Positions 55,387-63,314 of a stretch of DNA of 64,000 nucleotides are shown one piece after another. Below the pieces are notes generated by a model. It saw only the letters and a list, made by a program, of their open reading frames with translations. It was not told where the DNA came from and did no database searches. The stretch comes from Yes71-27 sp040758635 (GTDB taxonomy: Bacteria; Bacillota; Desulfotomaculia; Desulfotomaculales; Ammonificaceae): contig JBFLVI010000002.1 of assembly GCA_040758635.1 (NCBI GenBank), positions 109,403 through 173,402 on the forward strand, read 5' to 3'. Position numbers and translations under genes: made by a program. Position 1 is the stretch's first letter; the number at the start of each line of letters is the position of its first letter.

Positions 55387-56418
55387 GTGTTTGTAGATAT
55401 TGCCATCGCACGAGCTGCGCATGATGCTGGGCAAAATCTCTCATCGTCCTATTCCGCGGTGGCTGAATTTCTAAATGCGCATCTCGAGCATACGCGCTTT
55501 TATCCCCACCATAGGATTAGTTTACCTAAGGATTTTTTCATATATCTAGCCGAGCATGGTAATTTCAATGTGGTTAGTTGGATATTGGATTACGAACTGC
55601 CGCATGAGGCAATACAGATTCTTGTTCGGCGTTATTCGGACTTGAAAGAGTGGCCGCCAGGTCATTTCGAGGCTATAAAACGTGGCTTTGAGCAGCTTGT
55701 CCGATGTCGCTTTTTAACCGCCGAGGACCTGATTGCCCTGGAGCACTGCCCCCTGGCGGCAGATTCTATAGAGTACATGTCGTCCGTTTTTCAGACAATG
55801 GCGCGACTACAGGGAGAGAATTGTGTTCTCTACCCTATTGTCCGGCGCTTTTTGGGTGATGCCGTAACTGATAAATGTGATTATCATACACGCTCTAAAC
55901 TTAAGCAGTTGGTGGTGAGATATTTCCGTAACGTGCGAGACCCGGATTTGGGTGACCTGGCGGCAGAGTTTTTGCAGTTTGGTAAGTCTGTATCCAATGA
56001 TGAAATGGCTCCTTTTCTGCGAACTAACCTTTTTTCCCCGGGTGTTATCGCCAAGATTAAAAGCACGTGCGCGGGCCGTTTTAAGAGTAAACACGTATTA
56101 GCGGCAATTGGAGCTCATAGCTGTACGCCGGTGCCTTTACTCACAGAACTTTTTTCGAGTTCTTTCTTGGTGGTGCGAGATTCAGTATTGCTAAACGTAA
56201 ACGCGCCGCCGCATATCCTTGAGCAGGCGTACAAGCGCGCGCTACTGTGTTCCCAAGAGCGCCGAGAGCAAGTTTTTCGCCTGCTTGCTCAGAACCCTAA
56301 CTGTCCTGATGATATTCTAATGTTAATATCCCTGTCTGGGCATGGAGCTGCCCAGGTTGCACAACGAGTGCTATCTGCCAAAGCGAATCGAACGACCGAA
56401 GCAGGCAAGGAGGTATAA
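55387..56418 (+). CDS. LRV-family protein, 343 aa
   Basis: GTG 55387 follows GAGGTGAGA. A helical N-terminal 220 residues without clear repeats is followed by HSCTPVPLLTELFSS, NVNAPPHILEQAYKRAL and the family end AQNPNCPDDILMLISLSG then VAQRVLSAKA. It is the right-most member. A small ORF follows five bases later. Confidence 0.7.
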   Translation: MFVDIAIARAAHDAGQNLSSSYSAVAEFLNAHLEHTRFYPHHRISLPKDFFIYLAEHGNFNVVSWILDYELPHEAIQILVRRYSDLKEWPPGHFEAIKRGFEQLVRCRFLTAEDLIALEHCPLAADSIEYMSSVFQTMARLQGENCVLYPIVRRFLGDAVTDKCDYHTRSKLKQLVVRYFRNVRDPDLGDLAAEFLQFGKSVSNDEMAPFLRTNLFSPGVIAKIKSTCAGRFKSKHVLAAIGAHSCTPVPLLTELFSSSFLVVRDSVLLNVNAPPHILEQAYKRALLCSQERREQVFRLLAQNPNCPDDILMLISLSGHGAAQVAQRVLSAKANRTTEAGKEV

Positions 56419-56422
56419 TCGA

Positions 56423-56515
56423 ATGAAACAGGCAATGCATGTCGGGGAACGGATGTACCACAGGCTTTTAATGCTCGCTGCTGCGCTGACCGTAAGACCA
56501 ACGGTTTCTGAATAA
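56423..56515 (+). CDS. Small ORF, 30 aa
   Basis: ATG 56423 follows AAGGAGGTATAA. MKQAMHVGERMYHRLLMLAA continues LTVRPTVSE, an amphipathic helix. No family recognised. Confidence 0.4.
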   Translation: MKQAMHVGERMYHRLLMLAAALTVRPTVSE

Positions 56516-56520
56516 AGGGG

Positions 56521-56829
56521 ATGAGCACGGTGTGCGCGGATGATTGTGTAGCTAAGTGGTTGGTAGATTTCTTTAACTGCGACCCTTCTTGTTATAAATG
56601 TACTTGTATCGGGTGCGCGCATTTCGAAAGTGCGAGCGGCAACTGTAGGGTTACTGGGATAAACTGTGATTCAAATATAATTTGTCCTGTAAGTTTTTGC
56701 ATGTATCGTGACCTTGCTCTTAATAAAGCACATTTGGAGTTTAAGAAGCATGTTATTAGGGCATGTTTTTGTGCGATGCCAAGAATAGGTACTATCTGGC
56801 CCCCTACTTATACTTCTAAATCCACTTAG
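56521..56829 (+). CDS. Cys-rich protein, 102 aa
   Basis: ATG 56521 follows AAAGGGGATG-like sequence (AATAAAGGGG). Twelve cysteines, including CDPSCYKCTCIGCAHF and CRVTGINC, suggest metal clusters. Function unknown. Confidence 0.5.
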   Translation: MSTVCADDCVAKWLVDFFNCDPSCYKCTCIGCAHFESASGNCRVTGINCDSNIICPVSFCMYRDLALNKAHLEFKKHVIRACFCAMPRIGTIWPPTYTSKST

Positions 56830-56844
56830 CGGGGAGAACTTACG

Positions 56845-57222
56845 ATGCCGGAACTGCAAGTTAAGGACCGTACTCCTTATAGACCACCGTCTCCTGCGGA
56901 GTGGAAATATGTTTGTCGGTTGCGAGACAGGGTTGCGCCGAAACTCTTTAACATCGCACGCGATATAAGCAAGGCGGAGCGACACAGCAGTCGGGGTGCG
57001 GCGTATAGTGCAGCAACCAGCCTGCTTATGCGCAAATACGGTCTTAAACGTATCGAAGCTTTGGTGGTTGTGGAGTATTTGTATTTAGACCCTAAATTTA
57101 TGATGCGGGACGAGCGCTTCAGGTTACAGCGCAAATATTTTAAGATTATTGGCGAAGATGTGCCCGATGCCTTGCGGTGGTTAAGCGCTCACAGGTTGGT
57201 AACGTATAGGAAGTGGAAGTAG
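56845..57222 (+). CDS. Basic helical protein, 125 aa
   Basis: ATG 56845 follows CGGGGAGA. ISKAERHSSRGAAYSAATSL followed by LMRKYGLKRIEALVVVEYL; a basic all-helical protein that could bind nucleic acid. Family not recognised. Confidence 0.55.
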   Translation: MPELQVKDRTPYRPPSPAEWKYVCRLRDRVAPKLFNIARDISKAERHSSRGAAYSAATSLLMRKYGLKRIEALVVVEYLYLDPKFMMRDERFRLQRKYFKIIGEDVPDALRWLSAHRLVTYRKWK

Positions 57223-57223
57223 T

Positions 57224-57484
57224 TTGTTTGGAAGGGTTGTTTACAGAGGTGTGGAATTTGAAGCCTGCTGCACAAAGCCGCGATATGCCGACGCTTATGT
57301 GTTTTGCAAGCTTTTCCCCGCGGCGGTGTGTAAGAACTGTGGCGAAGTAATATTGTTATGCGGACCAATTAAAGATTTTATTTTTAGGTGGTTTTTTCAA
57401 CCGTTTTGGAATGGTAGGGTATTGGTCGTAAAGAGCCAGGTGACGCCGGAAGAAATGACGCGTATCAGGGAGTTTAACAAGTAG
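57224..57484 (+). CDS. Zinc-ribbon-like protein, 86 aa
   Basis: TTG 57224 lies two bases after the preceding stop. CCTKPRYADAYVFCK and CKNCGEVILLC provide cysteines for one zinc; FIFRWFFQPFW is a hydrophobic aromatic stretch. Function unknown. Confidence 0.5.
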   Translation: MFGRVVYRGVEFEACCTKPRYADAYVFCKLFPAAVCKNCGEVILLCGPIKDFIFRWFFQPFWNGRVLVVKSQVTPEEMTRIREFNK

Positions 57485-57496
57485 GGGGAATTTCGT

Positions 57497-58093
57497 TTGA
57501 AAGAAAAATTGCAAAAGGGAAGGGAGCTGTTTTTGTCGCAGCTAACAGGATTAGGCACTCTGTATGGTGTGCGGAGCAGCAAACCTGCGATTTGGAAATA
57601 TACTGACGCGCTAAAAGAGTTTCAGGTTCCCGAGGGGCTAGAGCCTTCTTTTATTGCTTACTATAGGGAATTTATCGAGGAGCATTGTGAGCCTGTTCGT
57701 GCCGATGGAGCTTTTAGTGATATTGGGAACGACGTGATTCATTATGCTGTAATTGATAAACTGGCAAGTTTCTACGGACCGTTAATTAATCAGGCAGCGA
57801 AGGAGTTTCCGGAGGTTAATGTATGCTCTGTTTATGAACCATGGCCTTACAGTACTAGCCTGGTTTGCTTTTTTATCGATACCTACAAAGATGAGAAACT
57901 TTATTTGCCACTGGTTTGTTATTTCGAGATGGTCAGCGTTTCCCAGCCGTTTTTTTTCGCCGGGAGCAATAGTAACTTCGAGAGGAACAGGGTTACGCCC
58001 GAGCTTGTTTACAGAAAGTTGTATAATATATATATCGATGCAAAAACGCGCATTGCCACCGGTCTGGTGCTCGGCGCCGCGGCTAATGCGTAG
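57497..58093 (+). CDS. Hypothetical protein, first of a paralogous pair
   Basis: A 198-residue protein. QKGRELFLSQLTGLG, IAYYREFIEEHCEPVRADGA and the end KTRIATGLVLGAAANA align with QGRKLFLLQLTHLA, IGYYKEYIDNNRHACVRSDG and EKIGLGLVLGTAANY of the protein at 58359. The pair derives from a tandem duplication with one small gene between. Function unknown. TTG 57497 follows AGGGGGAA. Confidence 0.6.
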   Translation: MKEKLQKGRELFLSQLTGLGTLYGVRSSKPAIWKYTDALKEFQVPEGLEPSFIAYYREFIEEHCEPVRADGAFSDIGNDVIHYAVIDKLASFYGPLINQAAKEFPEVNVCSVYEPWPYSTSLVCFFIDTYKDEKLYLPLVCYFEMVSVSQPFFFAGSNSNFERNRVTPELVYRKLYNIYIDAKTRIATGLVLGAAANA

Positions 58094-58119
58094 AACGCTC
58101 GACGCGGGGTGAGTTTGAA

Positions 58120-58338
58120 TTGCCTCATACACACGGAGCTTTGAGGGCCGCCAGGATAATAATGGGCGGCAAAAATAAAATCGATACCGAGTACGGTCCT
58201 AAGACAGCTGTAGACATAGCCGACTTAATTGAGTGTGAAACCGGCCTAATCGAATTATTGGATGCACTGCGTGATTTAATAGCGCTGTACGAAACGTCTC
58301 CGGGCCGAGACTCCAACTTCGCAAGACTGTTTAAGTGA
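58120..58338 (+). CDS. Small helical protein, 72 aa
   Basis: TTG 58120 follows GGGGTGAG. KTAVDIADLIECETGLIELL then DALRDLIALYETSP; short, acidic and helical. It lies between the two paralogues. Confidence 0.5.
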   Translation: MPHTHGALRAARIIMGGKNKIDTEYGPKTAVDIADLIECETGLIELLDALRDLIALYETSPGRDSNFARLFK

Positions 58339-58358
58339 GTCGGGGGGTGTTTTTTGCT

Positions 58359-58940
58359 ATGTCTTTTGGGGAAGCAAAGCAGGGTCGGAAGTTGTTTTTA
58401 CTGCAGTTGACACACCTTGCAAATGATAAACTAAAACCCTATCATCACAGTTTACACGAAAAAGAGCTGTACCGTGAACAAATAGAACGTTTTGACGTTC
58501 CGCGGGAACTCACCGATGTTTTCATTGGCTACTATAAGGAATATATCGATAATAATCGCCATGCATGTGTTCGTTCCGACGGTCTGTTTTTTAGTCACTC
58601 GGACGACTGGTGCGAGCACGACGGAGTATATAACAAACTCGAGTGTTTTCTTTTCCCGTTGGTATTGGCGATTGAAGAGGATTTTCCCGATTTACTGCTA
58701 AACTGGTACATAGAGCCGCTTTTGTCGGGCTCAGTCAGGTATGCTGTTATAGTTTCTCGTGCGTACGGGAAATCGCTTACCCTCCCGTTTGTAATACTGG
58801 AGGGTCGTCAGAAGGCATGGATGTCGTTTTTCAGTTCAAGCGAACCCGAGACCGTTTATAGCGAACTCGAAGCGATGTATAACAGCATGAAGGAGAAGAT
58901 TGGTTTAGGCTTGGTTTTGGGCACGGCTGCAAATTACTAG
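58359..58940 (+). CDS. Hypothetical protein, second of a paralogous pair
   Basis: A 193-residue paralogue of the protein at 57497, with about 30 percent visible identity in the aligned blocks. ATG 58359 follows GGGGGGTG. The C-terminal LGLVLGTAANY motif is nearly the same as in the first copy. No domain is recognised. Confidence 0.6.
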   Translation: MSFGEAKQGRKLFLLQLTHLANDKLKPYHHSLHEKELYREQIERFDVPRELTDVFIGYYKEYIDNNRHACVRSDGLFFSHSDDWCEHDGVYNKLECFLFPLVLAIEEDFPDLLLNWYIEPLLSGSVRYAVIVSRAYGKSLTLPFVILEGRQKAWMSFFSSSEPETVYSELEAMYNSMKEKIGLGLVLGTAANY

Positions 58941-58955
58941 ATGGGGGGTAAACAA

Positions 58956-59234
58956 ATGGCTACTCCGATAATGAGCGAAGCAGAGTGGGTACTTTTCTTT
59001 GAGGCGGGGGGTGTGCCGGAGATTTTCGTTAATGTCTGGAATTGCCGGGCCAGAATTATGGTCTGCAGTGGCAGCGAGTACAAGGATGTAACCGATAAGT
59101 TGCCTGACGGCCAAAGGCTGGCCGAAGAGGCCGTGGAAGCTTTCGGCGGCGCAATAAATATCTCGGGCTGGTACCCGCCGACACATGAAATTCTCGCGGC
59201 CTACTGTCACTATTTAGAACAGGGGGGACGGTAA
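58956..59234 (+). CDS. Hypothetical protein, 92 aa
   Basis: ATG 58956 follows GGGGGGTAA; ATG 58941 is in frame but precedes that site. FFEAGGVPEIFVNVWNCRAR then LPDGQRLAEEAVEAFGGAIN. No family recognised. Confidence 0.5.
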   Translation: MATPIMSEAEWVLFFEAGGVPEIFVNVWNCRARIMVCSGSEYKDVTDKLPDGQRLAEEAVEAFGGAINISGWYPPTHEILAAYCHYLEQGGR

Positions 59235-59426
59235 ATGGAAATTCTGAGGATTATTAGGCGCAAGCCGACTACGGAGTCTTTCATCGAGGTGGTGCTCGCG
59301 GAGGTGAGAAGCTGCCTGACCCCTTTCGTTACTTGGCTTTATAACAAGAAAACAGGGGGATATGCGCTCGGGCACTATTTTACCAGCCTGGGGGACGCAG
59401 AGGCTGACTTTTGGCGGCGCAGCTAG
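59235..59426 (+). CDS. Hypothetical protein, 63 aa
   Basis: ATG 59235 overlaps the previous stop (TAAATG) and follows GGGGGGACG. TESFIEVVLAEVRSCLTPFV then YNKKTGGYALGHYF; a strand-hairpin protein preceding a strong terminator. Confidence 0.5.
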   Translation: MEILRIIRRKPTTESFIEVVLAEVRSCLTPFVTWLYNKKTGGYALGHYFTSLGDAEADFWRRS

Positions 59427-59453
59427 AGACCCTGACGTAAGGCGGTCTCGAAG

Positions 59454-59484
59454 ACCACCCCTGGAGCGGGGTGGTTTGTTTTTG
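59454..59484 (+). terminator. Rho-independent terminator
   Basis: ACCACCCC (59454-59461) pairs with GGGGTGGT (59468-59475), followed by TTGTTTTTG. A second hairpin GAGACC/GGTCTC (59426-59449) lies just before it. It closes the unit that ends at 59426. Confidence 0.88.
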
Positions 59485-59522
59485 TTGTAGAAGTTTAAAA
59501 ACAAAATAGGGGGTAGTGACAG

Positions 59523-60215
59523 ATGATATATCGGGAAGCAAAAAAGGGAGACGTTGTGCTGCGGGTCTACGTGGACGACTTCCCCGAAGACCCGAGAAGT
59601 TGGGACAATTTAGGCACTATGGTCTGCTGGCACAAACGATACAGGCTTGGAGATAAACATAACTTTAGTACGGTTAGGGATTTCCTGGAGTCTTTAGTCT
59701 ATGACCTGATGGAAGATGAGCGTTTTATCCTCAATTGTTTAAATGACGGGGAGTCGGTCGACCATATTATCGAGGAAATGAGCGACGAAGAGCTTTGGGA
59801 GATAATTAACAAGCACGCTGTTGTATTACCCTTATATTTGTACGACCACGGCGGCTTATGTATGAACACGACAGGGTTTGCCTGCCCCTGGGACAGTGGG
59901 CAGGTAGGCTGGATTTATGTCACTCACAAGCGCATAAAAGAGGAATTTATAGGGGCGGAGTTAGATGAAATCTCCGAAGCTACAAGAAAAAAATCAGAAG
60001 AAATTCTGAAAGAAGAAGTACGGGTTTATAGCGATTATATAAATGGTTCAGTATACGGCTTTAGGTTGGTTAAAGTGGCAAAATGTGAGAAGTGCGGCGG
60101 CGAAAGCGAGGAAGAAATAGACAGCTGCTGGGGCTTTTATGGCGACGATTTTCAGATAAATGGTCTGTGTGACCATATTCCAGAAGAATATGTTTGTTTA
60201 GTTGATGAATTATAG
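59523..60215 (+). CDS. Phage-type conserved protein, 230 aa
   Basis: A 230-residue protein. SWDNLGTMVCWHKRYRLGD, LPLYLYDHGGLCMNTTGFAC, PWDSGQVGWIYVTHKRIKEE and EIDSCWGFYGDD are blocks of a widespread but uncharacterised phage family. CEKCGGE provides one Cys pair. It has its own TAGGGGGTAG site and begins a new unit after the terminator. Confidence 0.75.
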   Translation: MIYREAKKGDVVLRVYVDDFPEDPRSWDNLGTMVCWHKRYRLGDKHNFSTVRDFLESLVYDLMEDERFILNCLNDGESVDHIIEEMSDEELWEIINKHAVVLPLYLYDHGGLCMNTTGFACPWDSGQVGWIYVTHKRIKEEFIGAELDEISEATRKKSEEILKEEVRVYSDYINGSVYGFRLVKVAKCEKCGGESEEEIDSCWGFYGDDFQINGLCDHIPEEYVCLVDEL

Positions 60216-60238
60216 CTGAGAGGAGTTGACGAGACGAC

Positions 60239-60490
60239 ATGTGTAAGGTGCTTGGTACCAATAAACACCCAGGGTGCGGTGGAAAGCTGTATGTACTTGC
60301 GCATTACCACTATATGGGTCGGCACGAAATCGACGAGAAGGGTATTGTGAGTAGCGACTACGAGATAGAGGAACGTTTTGACGACGACGCGGAGCTTACC
60401 CTTTACTGTGAAAACTGTGGCGCGCTTAACAATGGAGCTTTTACTCGCGACAAGGAAAGAAACAATCGCTTTGAGTTTTATGAGGATTAA
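60239..60490 (+). CDS. Zinc-ribbon protein, 83 aa
   Basis: ATG 60239 follows GAGAGGAGTTG. HPGCGGKLYVL and LYCENCGALNNG form a zinc ribbon around an acidic middle. Function unknown. Confidence 0.6.
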   Translation: MCKVLGTNKHPGCGGKLYVLAHYHYMGRHEIDEKGIVSSDYEIEERFDDDAELTLYCENCGALNNGAFTRDKERNNRFEFYED

Positions 60491-60491
60491 G

Positions 60492-60632
60492 ATGTCTTTA
60501 CGCCAGCTTAAAAAGGGCCTTGTGGGCCCGAAGAATTTGAAATACTTCTTTTGCTTGCAAACAAGAAGGAGCTTATTTCTTATTTTAAATATTTTGCGCG
60601 CAGGTGTCGTGAAGTCAGGGAGGCGTTTCTAG
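60492..60632 (+). CDS. Small gene with a possible -1 frameshift
   Basis: ATG 60492 is one base after the previous stop. The 0 frame gives 46 residues (MSLRQLKKGLVGPKN and a basic hydrophobic tail). If ribosomes slip -1 at TAAAAAG (60509-60515), the product becomes MSLRQLKKGPCGPEEFEILL then LLANKKELISYFKYFARRCR and EVREAFLDDILW, stop at 60647. That product has ordinary helical composition, unlike the 0 frame. Programmed slippage, or a one-base mutation, would explain it. Confidence 0.45.
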   Translation: MSLRQLKKGLVGPKNLKYFFCLQTRRSLFLILNILRAGVVKSGRRF

Positions 60633-60698
60633 ACGATATACTTTGGTGAAATGGGTGTGTTTTTTGTTCTACCGATGGAGTAACGGAGGGTTAATTCG

Positions 60699-61130
60699 AT
60701 GTTAAGGGTAGTGGTTGAGCCCGCCGGTAACCGCTTGCGCCAGCGCATTTTAACAGCTCTGGAATGCGAGCTTGAAGAAACCGTACAGGATTTATGCAGG
60801 CGGTTAGGAACCGATGAGGTACTCAGGCGCCTCCGGCAAGGCGCTTGCATTATCGTTAGTAAACCGGATGCACAGCCTGTTGCCTATACGGTTCCAATAT
60901 ACAAGTTTCAGTTGGAAGCTCGTGGGCAATGGACGGTTAACGAGTTAGTTGAATTTATTATCGCGCGTGCAGAAAAGAAAGCTATGTACTTACGGCGCAG
61001 GAATACGCCGGTAGAAGAATTAGTAGAAGAGGGGGTTAGACATGCGAGTCTCTTTTCGCCTCCACGACGAGCGAGACGGCGATATTATCGAGGTGTTAAA
61101 AAACACCAAGAACCTAAGCGAGGAAATTAG
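60699..61130 (+). CDS. Hypothetical protein, 143 aa
   Basis: ATG 60699 follows ACGGAGGG. NRLRQRILTALECELEETVQ then DLCRRLGTDEVLRRLRQGAC; helical and basic. Its last 89 bases overlap the next gene in another frame, where its own residues turn unusually Arg-rich. The natural stop may have been lost. Confidence 0.5.
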   Translation: MLRVVVEPAGNRLRQRILTALECELEETVQDLCRRLGTDEVLRRLRQGACIIVSKPDAQPVAYTVPIYKFQLEARGQWTVNELVEFIIARAEKKAMYLRRRNTPVEELVEEGVRHASLFSPPRRARRRYYRGVKKHQEPKRGN

Positions 61131-61239
61131 AAGATTAATCAGGCTTGGGTTGCGGAATATGGCTACTGAGCATCAGACAGGTTTTGCTCCCTTAAATGCT
61201 GAAGAGCGCGTGCCTGTTTCTTACGTTACAAAAATTTAG
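61042..61239 (+). CDS. Ribbon-helix-helix-like protein, 65 aa
   Basis: ATG 61042 follows GAGGGGGTT. VSFRLHDERDGDIIEVLKNT followed by LSEEIRRLIRLGL has the beta-strand, helix, helix pattern of RHH DNA-binding proteins common on plasmids and mobile elements. Its target is unknown. Confidence 0.6.
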   Translation: MRVSFRLHDERDGDIIEVLKNTKNLSEEIRRLIRLGLRNMATEHQTGFAPLNAEERVPVSYVTKI

Positions 61240-61257
61240 GCTGGGGGTGGTTATGAA

Positions 61258-61473
61258 GTGAAGACAAACCGCAAACCGACAAATATACTGGAGTTACGCA
61301 CTGCGAGGCTTACTATTGTTTTAGGCCCCGGACAGCGTTTTTATGAAACTAAAAACGCGTACGAGGTGTGGGATGAGTCGCCGTTGCGCCGCGTGCATCG
61401 TATTCCCAAATCCAGTGTGCTCTGGGTACTTGAGGAGAAACCGAGGGTCTGCTCATGCGGCACCCGGGTGTAG
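61258..61473 (+). CDS. Small beta-rich protein, 71 aa
   Basis: GTG 61258 follows GGGGGTGG. LRTARLTIVLGPGQRFYETK, VHRIPKSSVLWVLEEK; a beta-rich basic protein ending in CSCGTRV. Function unknown. Confidence 0.5.
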   Translation: MKTNRKPTNILELRTARLTIVLGPGQRFYETKNAYEVWDESPLRRVHRIPKSSVLWVLEEKPRVCSCGTRV

Positions 61474-61500
61474 GTTAACAACAGGAAAAGGGGTCGGGTA

Positions 61501-61758
61501 TTGGGAAGGTGCCTGTGCACGACCTATATTATCCGCAACAAAAAATTAATTAGGGTCACGGGCTGTATAAAGGTCTACGTTTATCCTGGTTTTGGGCTGA
61601 AACGCATAAAAGAAATCTTTGCGCATGAATGCAGTCACTTGAAAGATTATCGGGAGTATACGCTTCGGGGTTACAGAATTCCGCGCGGGAAAGAAAAGAG
61701 AGCGGAAGAATGGCAGAGGATATTTGAAAATGAGGAAAAAATAGTTCCTGATAAGTGA
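61501..61758 (+). CDS. Small HExxH metalloprotease-like protein, 85 aa
   Basis: TTG 61501 follows AAAAGGGG. RIKEIFAHECSHLKDYREYT contains HECSH, a HExxH zinc-binding helix with a downstream D/Y pattern. The protein is only 85 residues, about the size of a minimal metalloprotease-like core. Its neighbours are RHH and beta-rich small proteins. Enzymatic activity is not established. Confidence 0.55.
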   Translation: MGRCLCTTYIIRNKKLIRVTGCIKVYVYPGFGLKRIKEIFAHECSHLKDYREYTLRGYRIPRGKEKRAEEWQRIFENEEKIVPDK

Positions 61759-61772
61759 GGGAGGTATTTTGG

Positions 61773-62291
61773 GTGAAAATCAAGGATTTAAGCGCGGAAG
61801 CGCTTTATTTTTCTCCTGTTCATAAAGATTGGGGTTCTGGGTACGGCGAAACCTGGGAAATTGTGTATCCTAGGGGTTTCTTTGAGAAGGAAGACTGGGG
61901 GGAGCGGGAAGATGAGTTTTATCCTATGATGAATTACTGCTACCCGCTGCCCGACCGCCTGAGGAAAGACCCCGAAGAATACGCTGCGCTCTTGGATAAG
62001 CACGTACCGCTTACGCTGATTTATTTAACAGAAGACGACAGGTATGTTCTTGCGCTTACCGGCGGCGGGATGGATTTTTCCTGGGAGATTTGCTACGCCT
62101 ACATGCTTGGGGGCTATCTCCCCCCACTGTATTTTTGCCAGTTGCCGGCTCTTGCGACCTCATTTACGGTGTGGCGGAAAAGGGTGGTGGCCGCCTGCAG
62201 GCGCTCTTGTCTCGTAGCTAAGAACCAGGTGGAGTGGCAATTGAAAGACCTGCGCGCCTTGCGCGCCAGGTACGGGAGAAAAGTGGTATAA
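61773..62291 (+). CDS. Phage-type conserved protein, 172 aa
   Basis: GTG 61773 follows GGGAGGTATT. WEIVYPRGFFEKEDWGERED, MNYCYPLPDR and ALTGGGMDFSWEICYAYMLG match a conserved but uncharacterised phage family. No enzymatic motif. An upstream in-frame GTG at 61755 has no good site. Confidence 0.65.
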   Translation: MKIKDLSAEALYFSPVHKDWGSGYGETWEIVYPRGFFEKEDWGEREDEFYPMMNYCYPLPDRLRKDPEEYAALLDKHVPLTLIYLTEDDRYVLALTGGGMDFSWEICYAYMLGGYLPPLYFCQLPALATSFTVWRKRVVAACRRSCLVAKNQVEWQLKDLRALRARYGRKVV

Positions 62292-62310
62292 TGTAAAAGG
62301 GGGTGCTGCC

Positions 62311-62703
62311 TTGAAAGACTTGTTTGAAGACGCGAACATCATTGATGTTTACACCAGAAAGCAGGCCATTGAAGACGGCGTTCTGGTGGACGTTTCCGAA
62401 ACTGCGCGTGAAGCGGGGTATAAATATCCGGTGGCCGTGACTCATGCTGTTTGGGCTGAGGTAATAGTACCCACCGAGGATGCGCGGAAACTGGGCCAGA
62501 GCGAAGAGGGCCGCCTTTGGGACGTTCTTTCAGTACTTAGACACTGCATTGTCGCATCAAAAGGGGACATGCAAGAGTTGTTATTTAAAGTGCTCGTGGC
62601 TTTTGACGGAATAAAACCCAAGCCGGTCAAACTTAAAGCGGTGTGTGGCCCTGGAGACCAAGGGGAGCCGGTAATTACTATTATGTATCCCAGCGAAGAT
62701 TGA
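62311..62703 (+). CDS. DUF6573-type protein
   Basis: A 130-residue protein. IIDVYTRKQAIEDGVLVDVS, AREAGYKYPVAVTHAVWAEV and ITIMYPSED follow DUF6573, a small family common in bacteria and phages, of unknown function. TTG 62311 follows AAAGGGGGTG. A TATAAT lies at 62286-62291 but no -35 box is seen. Confidence 0.75.
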   Translation: MKDLFEDANIIDVYTRKQAIEDGVLVDVSETAREAGYKYPVAVTHAVWAEVIVPTEDARKLGQSEEGRLWDVLSVLRHCIVASKGDMQELLFKVLVAFDGIKPKPVKLKAVCGPGDQGEPVITIMYPSED

Positions 62704-62806
62704 AGGCGTGGAAAGTATTCTAAAAAACAATGAAGTTGTCTACGGTTGTTTATGTCGACGTGGACGGCCTTCTGAATCGTGGATTAAGATAGAAAGGAGG
62801 GAAAGG

Positions 62807-63094
62807 ATGAAAGCCTGGGTTATCTTCTGCGACGGTCGGGGGTACATAAACGATTGGCAGCGGATTTACGTAAAAAGTCTTGCTGCTCTGGCCGCAGAAT
62901 GGCTCTACGACCAAAGGGAAAAAACCGACCCTGAAGAAGTTAGGGTGGAGGAACACCTCGGCTGGCCTTGGAGATGGGCTGTTGAGGTAGGGGGATACTA
63001 CACGCTCGGCTTTGAGAAAGAGAGTCAAGCTGAGCATTTTGCTCAATTGGTAAGTAAGGAGGAGGTAAAGAGTGAAGTATTCTATAGAGGATAA
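62807..63094 (+). CDS. Hypothetical protein, 95 aa
   Basis: ATG 62807 follows AAAGGAGGG. KAWVIFCDGRGYINDWQRIY then ALAAEWLYDQREKTDPEEVR; alpha-beta. It overlaps the next gene by 23 bases. No family recognised. Confidence 0.5.
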   Translation: MKAWVIFCDGRGYINDWQRIYVKSLAALAAEWLYDQREKTDPEEVRVEEHLGWPWRWAVEVGGYYTLGFEKESQAEHFAQLVSKEEVKSEVFYRG

Positions 63095-63314
63095 CCCTTA
63101 CGACAGCCTCCTGCGAAGATTGACCGGGAGGGCCGAGCCTACCAAGAATGATTGCGGTTATCCGGGGCGCTACGAATGCGAAGATACAAGCAGAATGTTG
63201 GGTTGGGGAGTCGAAGGCGAAGGTCCTTGCGATTATCCAGGCCATTGTTTTTGGTATCGAGAAGGAAAATGTCCGCTAATCGAAAGGGAAGGAAGGGGCA
63301 AAGATGAAAGATAA
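63072..63314 (+). CDS. Cys-containing protein, 80 aa
   Basis: GTG 63072 follows AAGGAGGAGG. NDCGYPGRYECEDTSRMLGW and CDYPGHCFWYREGKCPLIER; five to six cysteines with two YPG turns, possibly a small metal-binding protein. Function unknown. Confidence 0.5.
   Translation: MKYSIEDNPYDSLLRRLTGRAEPTKNDCGYPGRYECEDTSRMLGWGVEGEGPCDYPGHCFWYREGKCPLIEREGRGKDER

Noticed and set aside
62730..62792. A 20-residue ORF starting MKLSTVVYVDVDGLLNRGLR
   Set aside because: No clear binding site and very short; the aspartate-rich start is suggestive of a HAD-like fragment but not enough to annotate.
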